A stretch of 14,108 bases of DNA, from positions 1-14,108 of the forward strand of contig JAIVFJ010000698.1 in NCBI GenBank assembly GCA_025765615.1. Direction: 5' to 3'. Both the position numbers and the translations under genes were made by a program. Positions 1 to 7,535 of this stretch are shown here, piece by piece; positions within the stretch are counted from its first letter, which is position 1, and every line of letters starts with the position of its first letter. Below the pieces are notes generated by a model, which was not told the origin of the DNA, ran no database searches, and was given only the letters and a program-made list of their open reading frames with translations. Source of the stretch: Zopfochytrium polystomum (taxonomy: Eukaryota; Chytridiomycota; Chytridiomycetes; Chytridiales; Chytridiaceae).

Positions 1-93
1 TACCGGATCCCGTCCGATCTCCGAAGTCAACTCCAAGACGGCATGGTCAGTACTGCGGTGGGAGACCACGTGGGAATACATGTGCTGTAGCTT
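1..93 (+). rRNA. 5S rRNA gene, type B, 5' end cut by window edge
   Basis: This is the 3' part of a type B gene, starting at its nt 26. It carries the type B bases at nt 56-57 (CT), 64 (C), 69 (T), 96 (T) and 106 (A). It lacks one C of the CC at nt 104-105 that all clean copies have (reads AATACATG, not AATACCATG). That loss would break a helix V pair, but its place near the contig edge makes a sequence error the simplest reading. The T-run after it is TTTTTCTTTG, one T shorter than in other copies. Confidence 0.9.
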
Positions 94-210
94 TTTCTTT
101 GTTTTGCTCTCAACCCACCCACCACCACCAAAAGGCCAAACCAATGAAACAACAAAGGAAAAAATTTTCTGCGCACAAAGTTTTCTTCTTTTTTTCTCAT
201 TCTTTGCTTT

Positions 211-236
211 CCCACCCACCCCACACCCACCCCACC
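211..236 (-). other. C-rich tract; G-quadruplex motif on the - strand
   Basis: The + strand has five runs of three or four C separated by A or ACA. The - strand therefore has five runs of G3-G4 with loops of 1 to 3 nt (T or TGT), which meets the usual G3+N1-7 quadruplex pattern with one run to spare. The + strand could form an i-motif. It lies 232-257 bp upstream of the next type A gene. It recurs unchanged at 1141-1166, 2072-2097, 3002-3027, 3932-3957, 4862-4887, 5793-5818, 6723-6748, 7654-7679, 8584-8609, 9514-9539, 10444-10469, 11374-11399 and 12305-12330, and with two extra C at 13236-13263. A pyrimidine-rich tract precedes it. The motif is seen; folding and any role are inferred. Confidence 0.7.
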
Positions 237-353
237 TTAATTTTTGGGTTGCTGTTCACCCCGTTCACCCTGCCAGGGTTGTTGCAAACTTGCAGCTGGA
301 CCAGGCTGGCAGCAGGCAAACCCTGGGAACACTGGGTGGAAAAACTTTTTTGG

Positions 354-381
354 CCTTGTGTTTCATACAGAGACACAAAGG
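354..381 (+). other. Hairpin in spacer S2 with ACAGAGA around its loop
   Basis: CCTTGTGT (354-361) can pair with ACACAAAGG (373-381), leaving one bulged A. The loop is 11 nt, and ACAGAGA spans 367-373. It recurs in every S2 copy 87-114 bp upstream of the type A gene. ACAGAGA is the 5' splice-site recognition box of U6 snRNA, but no other U6 part is present near it, so I treat it as a chance match. No function is claimed. Confidence 0.4.
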
Positions 382-467
382 GGTGAATCTGGTGTGAGAA
401 ATCGATTGTGCCAGGCTCCAGCAATAGGAAAAGAACAGGGTGTGGTCGACAATGGAACACTGCTGTC

Positions 468-586
468 AGCTACGGCCATACACTTGGAAAAGTACCGGAT
501 CCCGTCCGATCTCCGAAGTCAAGCCCAAGATGGCACGGTCAGTACTGCGGTGGGAGACCACGCGGGAATACCGTGTGCTGTAGCTT
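468..586 (+). rRNA. 5S rRNA gene, type A (reference copy)
   Basis: 5S rRNA is the small RNA of the large ribosomal subunit central protuberance; it binds uL18 (RPL5) and uL5 (RPL11). The 119 nt sequence folds as a standard eukaryotic 5S. Helix I pairs nt 1-9 with 110-118. Helix II pairs 14-20 with 58-65, with A63 bulged. Helix III pairs 29-32 with 45-48. Helix IV pairs 78-86 with 91-98 around a GAGA loop. Helix V pairs 67-72 with 103-108. Loop E has the AGUA/GAA bulged-G form (nt 74-77 and 99-101). Type A has A15, A21, G56, C57, T64, C69, C96 and G106. The ends were set by helix I: position 468 is the A that pairs with T585, and the 3' end keeps two T of the terminator, so each end is uncertain by 1-2 nt. 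All type A copies listed below match this one unless stated. Confidence 0.97.
517..564 (+). promoter_or_regulatory. Expected Pol III type 1 internal promoter of 5S-A
   Basis: In animals the 5S gene is switched on from inside: box A (about nt 50-64), an intermediate element (about 67-72) and box C (about 80-97) are bound by TFIIIA, then TFIIIC and TFIIIB. By position these fall at 517-531, 534-539 and 547-564 here. The box C part, CGGTGGGAGACCACG, closely resembles the animal one. Placement rests on homology, not on data from this organism. I see no TATA-like element about 25-30 bp upstream of either gene type, which fits an internal promoter. The type A/B differences at nt 56, 57, 64, 69 and 96 all lie in this region. 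Confidence 0.55.
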
Positions 587-597
587 TTGCATTTTTT
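585..597 (+). terminator. Pol III terminator of type A genes (T4 then T6)
   Basis: Four T directly follow the closing helix I bases, then GCA, then six T at 592-597. Pol III stops at runs of four or more T on the non-template strand. The first run would give the 119 nt product; the second could act as a fail-safe. The same sequence follows every type A copy, including the degraded one at 13,505-13,623. Confidence 0.8.
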
Positions 598-652
598 CAC
601 AGTGATTCCCGCTTTTGTTCTTGTTGGTTTCCGGGTTGAGGGGGGGCGCTCT

Positions 653-670
653 TTGCTGCGGTTGCAGCAA
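653..670 (+). other. Perfect 7 bp hairpin with GGTT loop in S1
   Basis: TTGCTGC (653-659) pairs perfectly with GCAGCAA (664-670) across the loop GGTT. It lies 67 bp past the end of the type A gene and recurs unchanged in every S1, including the last, degraded copy. It is not followed by a T-run, so it is not a bacterial-type terminator. The structure is plausible in DNA or in a read-through transcript; no role is known. Confidence 0.5.
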
Positions 671-759
671 GCTGCCTTTTGGCTGTGGTGTGGTGTGGTT
701 GTGGTGCTGTCAACCCCAAAGGTCCCTCTCCTCTCACGGATCCCACGGGCCACCGGATA

Positions 760-820
760 ACATTTGTGCAAATCCTGAACCCCAAGAAAAAAAGACATGT
801 GCGTCCCAAAGCACAAATGT
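760..820 (+). repeat. 10 bp perfect inverted repeat in S1
   Basis: ACATTTGTGC (760-769) and its exact reverse complement GCACAAATGT (811-820) flank a 41 bp loop that contains an A7 run and the palindrome ACATGT. The repeat ends 83 bp before the type B gene and is intact in all S1 copies, including the last one. It could be a two-sided protein-binding site or a stem. Nothing in the sequence identifies a partner, and because all copies are homogenised, its conservation along the array is not evidence of selection. Confidence 0.5.
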
Positions 821-903
821 CACCCAGCAGCCTTCCTTTGCCTTGCTTTGCCTGGGAATCAAAGGTTGGGACTGGTTGTGGGATGCAGTTGTCATCACTG
901 GCC

Positions 904-1022
904 AGCTACGGCCATACGCTTGGCAAAGTACCGGATCCCGTCCGATCTCCGAAGTCAACTCCAAGACGGCATGGTCAGTACTGCGGTGGGAGACCACGTG
1001 GGAATACCATGTGCTGTAGCTT
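904..1022 (+). rRNA. 5S rRNA gene, type B (reference copy)
   Basis: This is the second 5S gene of the unit, 119 nt, with the same fold as type A. It differs at nt 15 (G), 21 (C), 56-57 (CT), 64 (C), 69 (T), 96 (T) and 106 (A). The 15-64 pair goes from A-U to G-C and the 69-106 pair from C-G to U-A. Site 96 turns a G-C pair in helix IV into G-U. Sites 21, 56 and 57 lie in internal loop B beside helix II. All pairings survive, so this is not a decaying copy. Whether it is made at the same time and level as type A cannot be told from sequence. All later type B copies match this one unless stated. Confidence 0.97.
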
Positions 1023-1035
1023 TTTCTTTTGTTTT
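1021..1035 (+). terminator. Pol III terminator of type B genes (T5, T4, T4)
   Basis: Type B genes end in five T (1021-1025), then C, four T (1027-1030), G and four T (1032-1035). The first run is one T longer than in type A and three runs follow in quick succession, so termination may be tighter than for type A. The arrangement is the same in all clean type B copies. At the left edge one T is missing from the second run, and at the right edge the first run is shortened to T4. Confidence 0.8.
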
Positions 1036-1397
1036 GCTCTCAACCCACCCACCACCACCAAAAGGCCAAACCAATGAAACAACAAAGGAAAAAATTTTCT
1101 GCGCACAAAGTTTTCTTCTTTTTTTCTCATTCTTTGCTTTCCCACCCACCCCACACCCACCCCACCTTAATTTTTGGGTTGCTGTTCACCCCGTTCACCC
1201 TGCCAGGGTTGTTGCAAACTTGCAGCTGGACCAGGCTGGCAGCAGGCAAACCCTGGGAACACTGGGTGGAAAAACTTTTTTGGCCTTGTGTTTCATACAG
1301 AGACACAAAGGGGTGAATCTGGTGTGAGAAATCGATTGTGCCAGGCTCCAGCAATAGGAAAAGAACAGGGTGTGGTCGACAATGGAACACTGCTGTC
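1023..1397 (+). other. Spacer S2 (B to A), reference copy; no gene seen
   Basis: S2 is 375 bp. In order it holds T-runs of the terminator, a CCACCACCACC-like tract, an A6T4 run, a long pyrimidine-rich tract, the C-rich quadruplex-capable tract (1141-1166), a short CCCTGCCAGGG palindrome near 1198, the ACAGAGA hairpin, single ClaI- and SalI-type palindromes (ATCGAT, GTCGAC), and the type A gene start. I see no RNA gene or convincing reading frame. Other copies are at 1954-2328, 2884-3258, 3814-4188, 4744-5118, 5675-6049, 6605-6979, 7536-7910, 8466-8840, 9396-9770, 10326-10700, 11256-11630, 12187-12561, 13117-13504 (388 bp, altered) and 14060-14108 (cut by the window edge). Confidence 0.85.
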
Positions 1398-1516
1398 AGC
1401 TACGGCCATACACTTGGAAAAGTACCGGATCCCGTCCGATCTCCGAAGTCAAGCCCAAGATGGCACGGTCAGTACTGCGGTGGGAGACCACGCGGGAATA
1501 CCGTGTGCTGTAGCTT
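1398..1516 (+). rRNA. 5S rRNA gene, type A, copy 2
   Basis: Identical by eye to the type A reference copy. The S1 spacer that follows carries G8 (1570-1577) in place of G7. Confidence 0.96.
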
Positions 1517-1834
1517 TTGCATTTTTTCACAGTGATTCCCGCTTTTGTTCTTGTTGGTTTCCGGGTTGAGGGGGGGGCGCTCTTTGCTGCGGTTGCAGCA
1601 AGCTGCCTTTTGGCTGTGGTGTGGTGTGGTTGTGGTGCTGTCAACCCCAAAGGTCCCTCTCCTCTCACGGATCCCACGGGCCACCGGATAACATTTGTGC
1701 AAATCCTGAACCCCAAGAAAAAAAGACATGTGCGTCCCAAAGCACAAATGTCACCCAGCAGCCTTCCTTTGCCTTGCTTTGCCTGGGAATCAAAGGTTGG
1801 GACTGGTTGTGGGATGCAGTTGTCATCACTGGCC

Positions 1835-1953
1835 AGCTACGGCCATACGCTTGGCAAAGTACCGGATCCCGTCCGATCTCCGAAGTCAACTCCAAGACGG
1901 CATGGTCAGTACTGCGGTGGGAGACCACGTGGGAATACCATGTGCTGTAGCTT
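1835..1953 (+). rRNA. 5S rRNA gene, type B, copy 3
   Basis: Identical by eye to the type B reference copy. Numbering counts the cut copy at the left edge as type B copy 1. Confidence 0.96.
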
Positions 1954-2328
1954 TTTCTTTTGTTTTGCTCTCAACCCACCCACCACCACCAAAAGGCCAA
2001 ACCAATGAAACAACAAAGGAAAAAATTTTCTGCGCACAAAGTTTTCTTCTTTTTTTCTCATTCTTTGCTTTCCCACCCACCCCACACCCACCCCACCTTA
2101 ATTTTTGGGTTGCTGTTCACCCCGTTCACCCTGCCAGGGTTGTTGCAAACTTGCAGCTGGACCAGGCTGGCAGCAGGCAAACCCTGGGAACACTGGGTGG
2201 AAAAACTTTTTTGGCCTTGTGTTTCATACAGAGACACAAAGGGGTGAATCTGGTGTGAGAAATCGATTGTGCCAGGCTCCAGCAATAGGAAAAGAACAGG
2301 GTGTGGTCGACAATGGAACACTGCTGTC

Positions 2329-2447
2329 AGCTACGGCCATACACTTGGAAAAGTACCGGATCCCGTCCGATCTCCGAAGTCAAGCCCAAGATGGCACGGT
2401 CAGTACTGCGGTGGGAGACCACGCGGGAATACCGTGTGCTGTAGCTT
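2329..2447 (+). rRNA. 5S rRNA gene, type A, copy 3
   Basis: Identical by eye to the type A reference copy; followed by a standard G7 S1 spacer. Confidence 0.96.
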
Positions 2448-2764
2448 TTGCATTTTTTCACAGTGATTCCCGCTTTTGTTCTTGTTGGTTTCCGGGTTGA
2501 GGGGGGGCGCTCTTTGCTGCGGTTGCAGCAAGCTGCCTTTTGGCTGTGGTGTGGTGTGGTTGTGGTGCTGTCAACCCCAAAGGTCCCTCTCCTCTCACGG
2601 ATCCCACGGGCCACCGGATAACATTTGTGCAAATCCTGAACCCCAAGAAAAAAAGACATGTGCGTCCCAAAGCACAAATGTCACCCAGCAGCCTTCCTTT
2701 GCCTTGCTTTGCCTGGGAATCAAAGGTTGGGACTGGTTGTGGGATGCAGTTGTCATCACTGGCC

Positions 2765-2883
2765 AGCTACGGCCATACGCTTGGCAAAGTACCGGATCCC
2801 GTCCGATCTCCGAAGTCAACTCCAAGACGGCATGGTCAGTACTGCGGTGGGAGACCACGTGGGAATACCATGTGCTGTAGCTT
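2765..2883 (+). rRNA. 5S rRNA gene, type B, copy 4
   Basis: Identical by eye to the type B reference copy, with the full T5-T4-T4 terminator. Confidence 0.96.
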
Positions 2884-3258
2884 TTTCTTTTGTTTTGCTC
2901 TCAACCCACCCACCACCACCAAAAGGCCAAACCAATGAAACAACAAAGGAAAAAATTTTCTGCGCACAAAGTTTTCTTCTTTTTTTCTCATTCTTTGCTT
3001 TCCCACCCACCCCACACCCACCCCACCTTAATTTTTGGGTTGCTGTTCACCCCGTTCACCCTGCCAGGGTTGTTGCAAACTTGCAGCTGGACCAGGCTGG
3101 CAGCAGGCAAACCCTGGGAACACTGGGTGGAAAAACTTTTTTGGCCTTGTGTTTCATACAGAGACACAAAGGGGTGAATCTGGTGTGAGAAATCGATTGT
3201 GCCAGGCTCCAGCAATAGGAAAAGAACAGGGTGTGGTCGACAATGGAACACTGCTGTC

Positions 3259-3377
3259 AGCTACGGCCATACACTTGGAAAAGTACCGGATCCCGTCCGA
3301 TCTCCGAAGTCAAGCCCAAGATGGCACGGTCAGTACTGCGGTGGGAGACCACGCGGGAATACCGTGTGCTGTAGCTT
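3259..3377 (+). rRNA. 5S rRNA gene, type A, copy 4
   Basis: Identical by eye to the type A reference copy; G7 S1 spacer follows. Confidence 0.96.
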
Positions 3378-3694
3378 TTGCATTTTTTCACAGTGATTCC
3401 CGCTTTTGTTCTTGTTGGTTTCCGGGTTGAGGGGGGGCGCTCTTTGCTGCGGTTGCAGCAAGCTGCCTTTTGGCTGTGGTGTGGTGTGGTTGTGGTGCTG
3501 TCAACCCCAAAGGTCCCTCTCCTCTCACGGATCCCACGGGCCACCGGATAACATTTGTGCAAATCCTGAACCCCAAGAAAAAAAGACATGTGCGTCCCAA
3601 AGCACAAATGTCACCCAGCAGCCTTCCTTTGCCTTGCTTTGCCTGGGAATCAAAGGTTGGGACTGGTTGTGGGATGCAGTTGTCATCACTGGCC

Positions 3695-3813
3695 AGCTAC
3701 GGCCATACGCTTGGCAAAGTACCGGATCCCGTCCGATCTCCGAAGTCAACTCCAAGACGGCATGGTCAGTACTGCGGTGGGAGACCACGTGGGAATACCA
3801 TGTGCTGTAGCTT
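3695..3813 (+). rRNA. 5S rRNA gene, type B, copy 5
   Basis: Identical by eye to the type B reference copy. Confidence 0.96.
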
Positions 3814-4188
3814 TTTCTTTTGTTTTGCTCTCAACCCACCCACCACCACCAAAAGGCCAAACCAATGAAACAACAAAGGAAAAAATTTTCTGCGCACAAA
3901 GTTTTCTTCTTTTTTTCTCATTCTTTGCTTTCCCACCCACCCCACACCCACCCCACCTTAATTTTTGGGTTGCTGTTCACCCCGTTCACCCTGCCAGGGT
4001 TGTTGCAAACTTGCAGCTGGACCAGGCTGGCAGCAGGCAAACCCTGGGAACACTGGGTGGAAAAACTTTTTTGGCCTTGTGTTTCATACAGAGACACAAA
4101 GGGGTGAATCTGGTGTGAGAAATCGATTGTGCCAGGCTCCAGCAATAGGAAAAGAACAGGGTGTGGTCGACAATGGAACACTGCTGTC

Positions 4189-4307
4189 AGCTACGGCCAT
4201 ACACTTGGAAAAGTACCGGATCCCGTCCGATCTCCGAAGTCAAGCCCAAGATGGCACGGTCAGTACTGCGGTGGGAGACCACGCGGGAATACCGTGTGCT
4301 GTAGCTT
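4189..4307 (+). rRNA. 5S rRNA gene, type A, copy 5
   Basis: Identical by eye to the type A reference copy; G7 S1 spacer follows. Confidence 0.96.
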
Positions 4308-4624
4308 TTGCATTTTTTCACAGTGATTCCCGCTTTTGTTCTTGTTGGTTTCCGGGTTGAGGGGGGGCGCTCTTTGCTGCGGTTGCAGCAAGCTGCCTTT
4401 TGGCTGTGGTGTGGTGTGGTTGTGGTGCTGTCAACCCCAAAGGTCCCTCTCCTCTCACGGATCCCACGGGCCACCGGATAACATTTGTGCAAATCCTGAA
4501 CCCCAAGAAAAAAAGACATGTGCGTCCCAAAGCACAAATGTCACCCAGCAGCCTTCCTTTGCCTTGCTTTGCCTGGGAATCAAAGGTTGGGACTGGTTGT
4601 GGGATGCAGTTGTCATCACTGGCC

Positions 4625-4743
4625 AGCTACGGCCATACGCTTGGCAAAGTACCGGATCCCGTCCGATCTCCGAAGTCAACTCCAAGACGGCATGGTCAGT
4701 ACTGCGGTGGGAGACCACGTGGGAATACCATGTGCTGTAGCTT
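4625..4743 (+). rRNA. 5S rRNA gene, type B, copy 6
   Basis: Identical by eye to the type B reference copy. Confidence 0.96.
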
Positions 4744-5118
4744 TTTCTTTTGTTTTGCTCTCAACCCACCCACCACCACCAAAAGGCCAAACCAATGAAA
4801 CAACAAAGGAAAAAATTTTCTGCGCACAAAGTTTTCTTCTTTTTTTCTCATTCTTTGCTTTCCCACCCACCCCACACCCACCCCACCTTAATTTTTGGGT
4901 TGCTGTTCACCCCGTTCACCCTGCCAGGGTTGTTGCAAACTTGCAGCTGGACCAGGCTGGCAGCAGGCAAACCCTGGGAACACTGGGTGGAAAAACTTTT
5001 TTGGCCTTGTGTTTCATACAGAGACACAAAGGGGTGAATCTGGTGTGAGAAATCGATTGTGCCAGGCTCCAGCAATAGGAAAAGAACAGGGTGTGGTCGA
5101 CAATGGAACACTGCTGTC

Positions 5119-5237
5119 AGCTACGGCCATACACTTGGAAAAGTACCGGATCCCGTCCGATCTCCGAAGTCAAGCCCAAGATGGCACGGTCAGTACTGCG
5201 GTGGGAGACCACGCGGGAATACCGTGTGCTGTAGCTT
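5119..5237 (+). rRNA. 5S rRNA gene, type A, copy 6
   Basis: Identical by eye to the type A reference copy. The S1 spacer that follows carries G8 (5291-5298). Confidence 0.96.
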
Positions 5238-5555
5238 TTGCATTTTTTCACAGTGATTCCCGCTTTTGTTCTTGTTGGTTTCCGGGTTGAGGGGGGGGCG
5301 CTCTTTGCTGCGGTTGCAGCAAGCTGCCTTTTGGCTGTGGTGTGGTGTGGTTGTGGTGCTGTCAACCCCAAAGGTCCCTCTCCTCTCACGGATCCCACGG
5401 GCCACCGGATAACATTTGTGCAAATCCTGAACCCCAAGAAAAAAAGACATGTGCGTCCCAAAGCACAAATGTCACCCAGCAGCCTTCCTTTGCCTTGCTT
5501 TGCCTGGGAATCAAAGGTTGGGACTGGTTGTGGGATGCAGTTGTCATCACTGGCC

Positions 5556-5674
5556 AGCTACGGCCATACGCTTGGCAAAGTACCGGATCCCGTCCGATCT
5601 CCGAAGTCAACTCCAAGACGGCATGGTCAGTACTGCGGTGGGAGACCACGTGGGAATACCATGTGCTGTAGCTT
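5556..5674 (+). rRNA. 5S rRNA gene, type B, copy 7
   Basis: Identical by eye to the type B reference copy. Confidence 0.96.
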
Positions 5675-6049
5675 TTTCTTTTGTTTTGCTCTCAACCCAC
5701 CCACCACCACCAAAAGGCCAAACCAATGAAACAACAAAGGAAAAAATTTTCTGCGCACAAAGTTTTCTTCTTTTTTTCTCATTCTTTGCTTTCCCACCCA
5801 CCCCACACCCACCCCACCTTAATTTTTGGGTTGCTGTTCACCCCGTTCACCCTGCCAGGGTTGTTGCAAACTTGCAGCTGGACCAGGCTGGCAGCAGGCA
5901 AACCCTGGGAACACTGGGTGGAAAAACTTTTTTGGCCTTGTGTTTCATACAGAGACACAAAGGGGTGAATCTGGTGTGAGAAATCGATTGTGCCAGGCTC
6001 CAGCAATAGGAAAAGAACAGGGTGTGGTCGACAATGGAACACTGCTGTC

Positions 6050-6168
6050 AGCTACGGCCATACACTTGGAAAAGTACCGGATCCCGTCCGATCTCCGAAG
6101 TCAAGCCCAAGATGGCACGGTCAGTACTGCGGTGGGAGACCACGCGGGAATACCGTGTGCTGTAGCTT
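6050..6168 (+). rRNA. 5S rRNA gene, type A, copy 7
   Basis: Identical by eye to the type A reference copy; G7 S1 spacer follows. Confidence 0.96.
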
Positions 6169-6485
6169 TTGCATTTTTTCACAGTGATTCCCGCTTTTGT
6201 TCTTGTTGGTTTCCGGGTTGAGGGGGGGCGCTCTTTGCTGCGGTTGCAGCAAGCTGCCTTTTGGCTGTGGTGTGGTGTGGTTGTGGTGCTGTCAACCCCA
6301 AAGGTCCCTCTCCTCTCACGGATCCCACGGGCCACCGGATAACATTTGTGCAAATCCTGAACCCCAAGAAAAAAAGACATGTGCGTCCCAAAGCACAAAT
6401 GTCACCCAGCAGCCTTCCTTTGCCTTGCTTTGCCTGGGAATCAAAGGTTGGGACTGGTTGTGGGATGCAGTTGTCATCACTGGCC

Positions 6486-6604
6486 AGCTACGGCCATACG
6501 CTTGGCAAAGTACCGGATCCCGTCCGATCTCCGAAGTCAACTCCAAGACGGCATGGTCAGTACTGCGGTGGGAGACCACGTGGGAATACCATGTGCTGTA
6601 GCTT
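6486..6604 (+). rRNA. 5S rRNA gene, type B, copy 8
   Basis: Identical by eye to the type B reference copy. Confidence 0.96.
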
Positions 6605-6979
6605 TTTCTTTTGTTTTGCTCTCAACCCACCCACCACCACCAAAAGGCCAAACCAATGAAACAACAAAGGAAAAAATTTTCTGCGCACAAAGTTTTCTTC
6701 TTTTTTTCTCATTCTTTGCTTTCCCACCCACCCCACACCCACCCCACCTTAATTTTTGGGTTGCTGTTCACCCCGTTCACCCTGCCAGGGTTGTTGCAAA
6801 CTTGCAGCTGGACCAGGCTGGCAGCAGGCAAACCCTGGGAACACTGGGTGGAAAAACTTTTTTGGCCTTGTGTTTCATACAGAGACACAAAGGGGTGAAT
6901 CTGGTGTGAGAAATCGATTGTGCCAGGCTCCAGCAATAGGAAAAGAACAGGGTGTGGTCGACAATGGAACACTGCTGTC

Positions 6980-7098
6980 AGCTACGGCCATACACTTGGA
7001 AAAGTACCGGATCCCGTCCGATCTCCGAAGTCAAGCCCAAGATGGCACGGTCAGTACTGCGGTGGGAGACCACGCGGGAATACCGTGTGCTGTAGCTT
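6980..7098 (+). rRNA. 5S rRNA gene, type A, copy 8
   Basis: Identical by eye to the type A reference copy. The S1 spacer that follows carries G8 (7152-7159). Confidence 0.96.
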
Positions 7099-7416
7099 TT
7101 GCATTTTTTCACAGTGATTCCCGCTTTTGTTCTTGTTGGTTTCCGGGTTGAGGGGGGGGCGCTCTTTGCTGCGGTTGCAGCAAGCTGCCTTTTGGCTGTG
7201 GTGTGGTGTGGTTGTGGTGCTGTCAACCCCAAAGGTCCCTCTCCTCTCACGGATCCCACGGGCCACCGGATAACATTTGTGCAAATCCTGAACCCCAAGA
7301 AAAAAAGACATGTGCGTCCCAAAGCACAAATGTCACCCAGCAGCCTTCCTTTGCCTTGCTTTGCCTGGGAATCAAAGGTTGGGACTGGTTGTGGGATGCA
7401 GTTGTCATCACTGGCC

Positions 7417-7535
7417 AGCTACGGCCATACGCTTGGCAAAGTACCGGATCCCGTCCGATCTCCGAAGTCAACTCCAAGACGGCATGGTCAGTACTGCGGT
7501 GGGAGACCACGTGGGAATACCATGTGCTGTAGCTT
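7417..7535 (+). rRNA. 5S rRNA gene, type B, copy 9
   Basis: Identical by eye to the type B reference copy. Confidence 0.96.

Larger units (their letters stand above)
94..467 (+). other. Spacer S2, first copy (B to A)
   Basis: First copy of the B-to-A spacer, 374 bp, one T shorter than the standard 375 bp because of the shortened T-run after the cut type B gene. I see no gene in it. It contains the C-rich tract at 211-236 and the small hairpin at 354-381, both described separately. The general description of S2 is under the copy at 1023-1397. Confidence 0.85.
587..903 (+). other. Spacer S1 (A to B), reference copy; no gene seen
   Basis: S1 is 317 bp. In order it holds the T6 run, a G7 run (640-646), a perfect 7 bp hairpin (653-670), a GT-rich tract (about 675-709) with paired G steps, and a 10 bp inverted repeat (760-820). 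I find no tRNA B box, no spliced leader and no conserved reading frame. It has no clear similarity to S2 apart from CACTG a few bases before each gene. Other copies are at 1517-1834, 2448-2764, 3378-3694, 4308-4624, 5238-5555, 6169-6485, 7099-7416, 8030-8346, 8960-9276, 9890-10206, 10820-11136, 11750-12067, 12681-12997 and 13624-13941. Copies of 318 bp have G8 (starting 1517, 5238, 7099) or one extra C (starting 11750). The last copy (13624) has several small changes. Confidence 0.85.

Noticed and set aside
367..373. ACAGAGA box, as in U6 snRNA
   Set aside because: A 7-base match alone. There is no AGC triad in the right place, no U6 5' stem-loop and no fitting terminator nearby.
731..758. 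CGGATCCC in S1 looks like the CGGATCCC of the 5S genes, suggesting a 5S fragment
   Set aside because: The match does not extend: the bases around it (ACGGGCCACCGG) do not align with 5S, and the shared 8 bases can arise by chance.
995..1004. CCACGTGG palindrome (E-box-like) in type B genes only
   Set aside because: It follows from one C-to-T change at nt 96 within a helix IV stem; pairing of the RNA explains the self-complementary look.
797..1327. 176-codon open frame on the + strand, repeated in every unit
   Set aside because: It runs straight through the type B 5S gene and the low-complexity S2 tracts. It is repeated only because the DNA is repeated, matches no family I know, and overlaps other open frames of similar length on both strands.
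468..1397. Transposon or SINE derived from 5S (as in SINE3)
   Set aside because: There are no target-site duplications, tails or dispersed context. Copies are strictly head-to-tail, and the full 5S genes end at their own terminators, with no SINE body or A-rich tail following.
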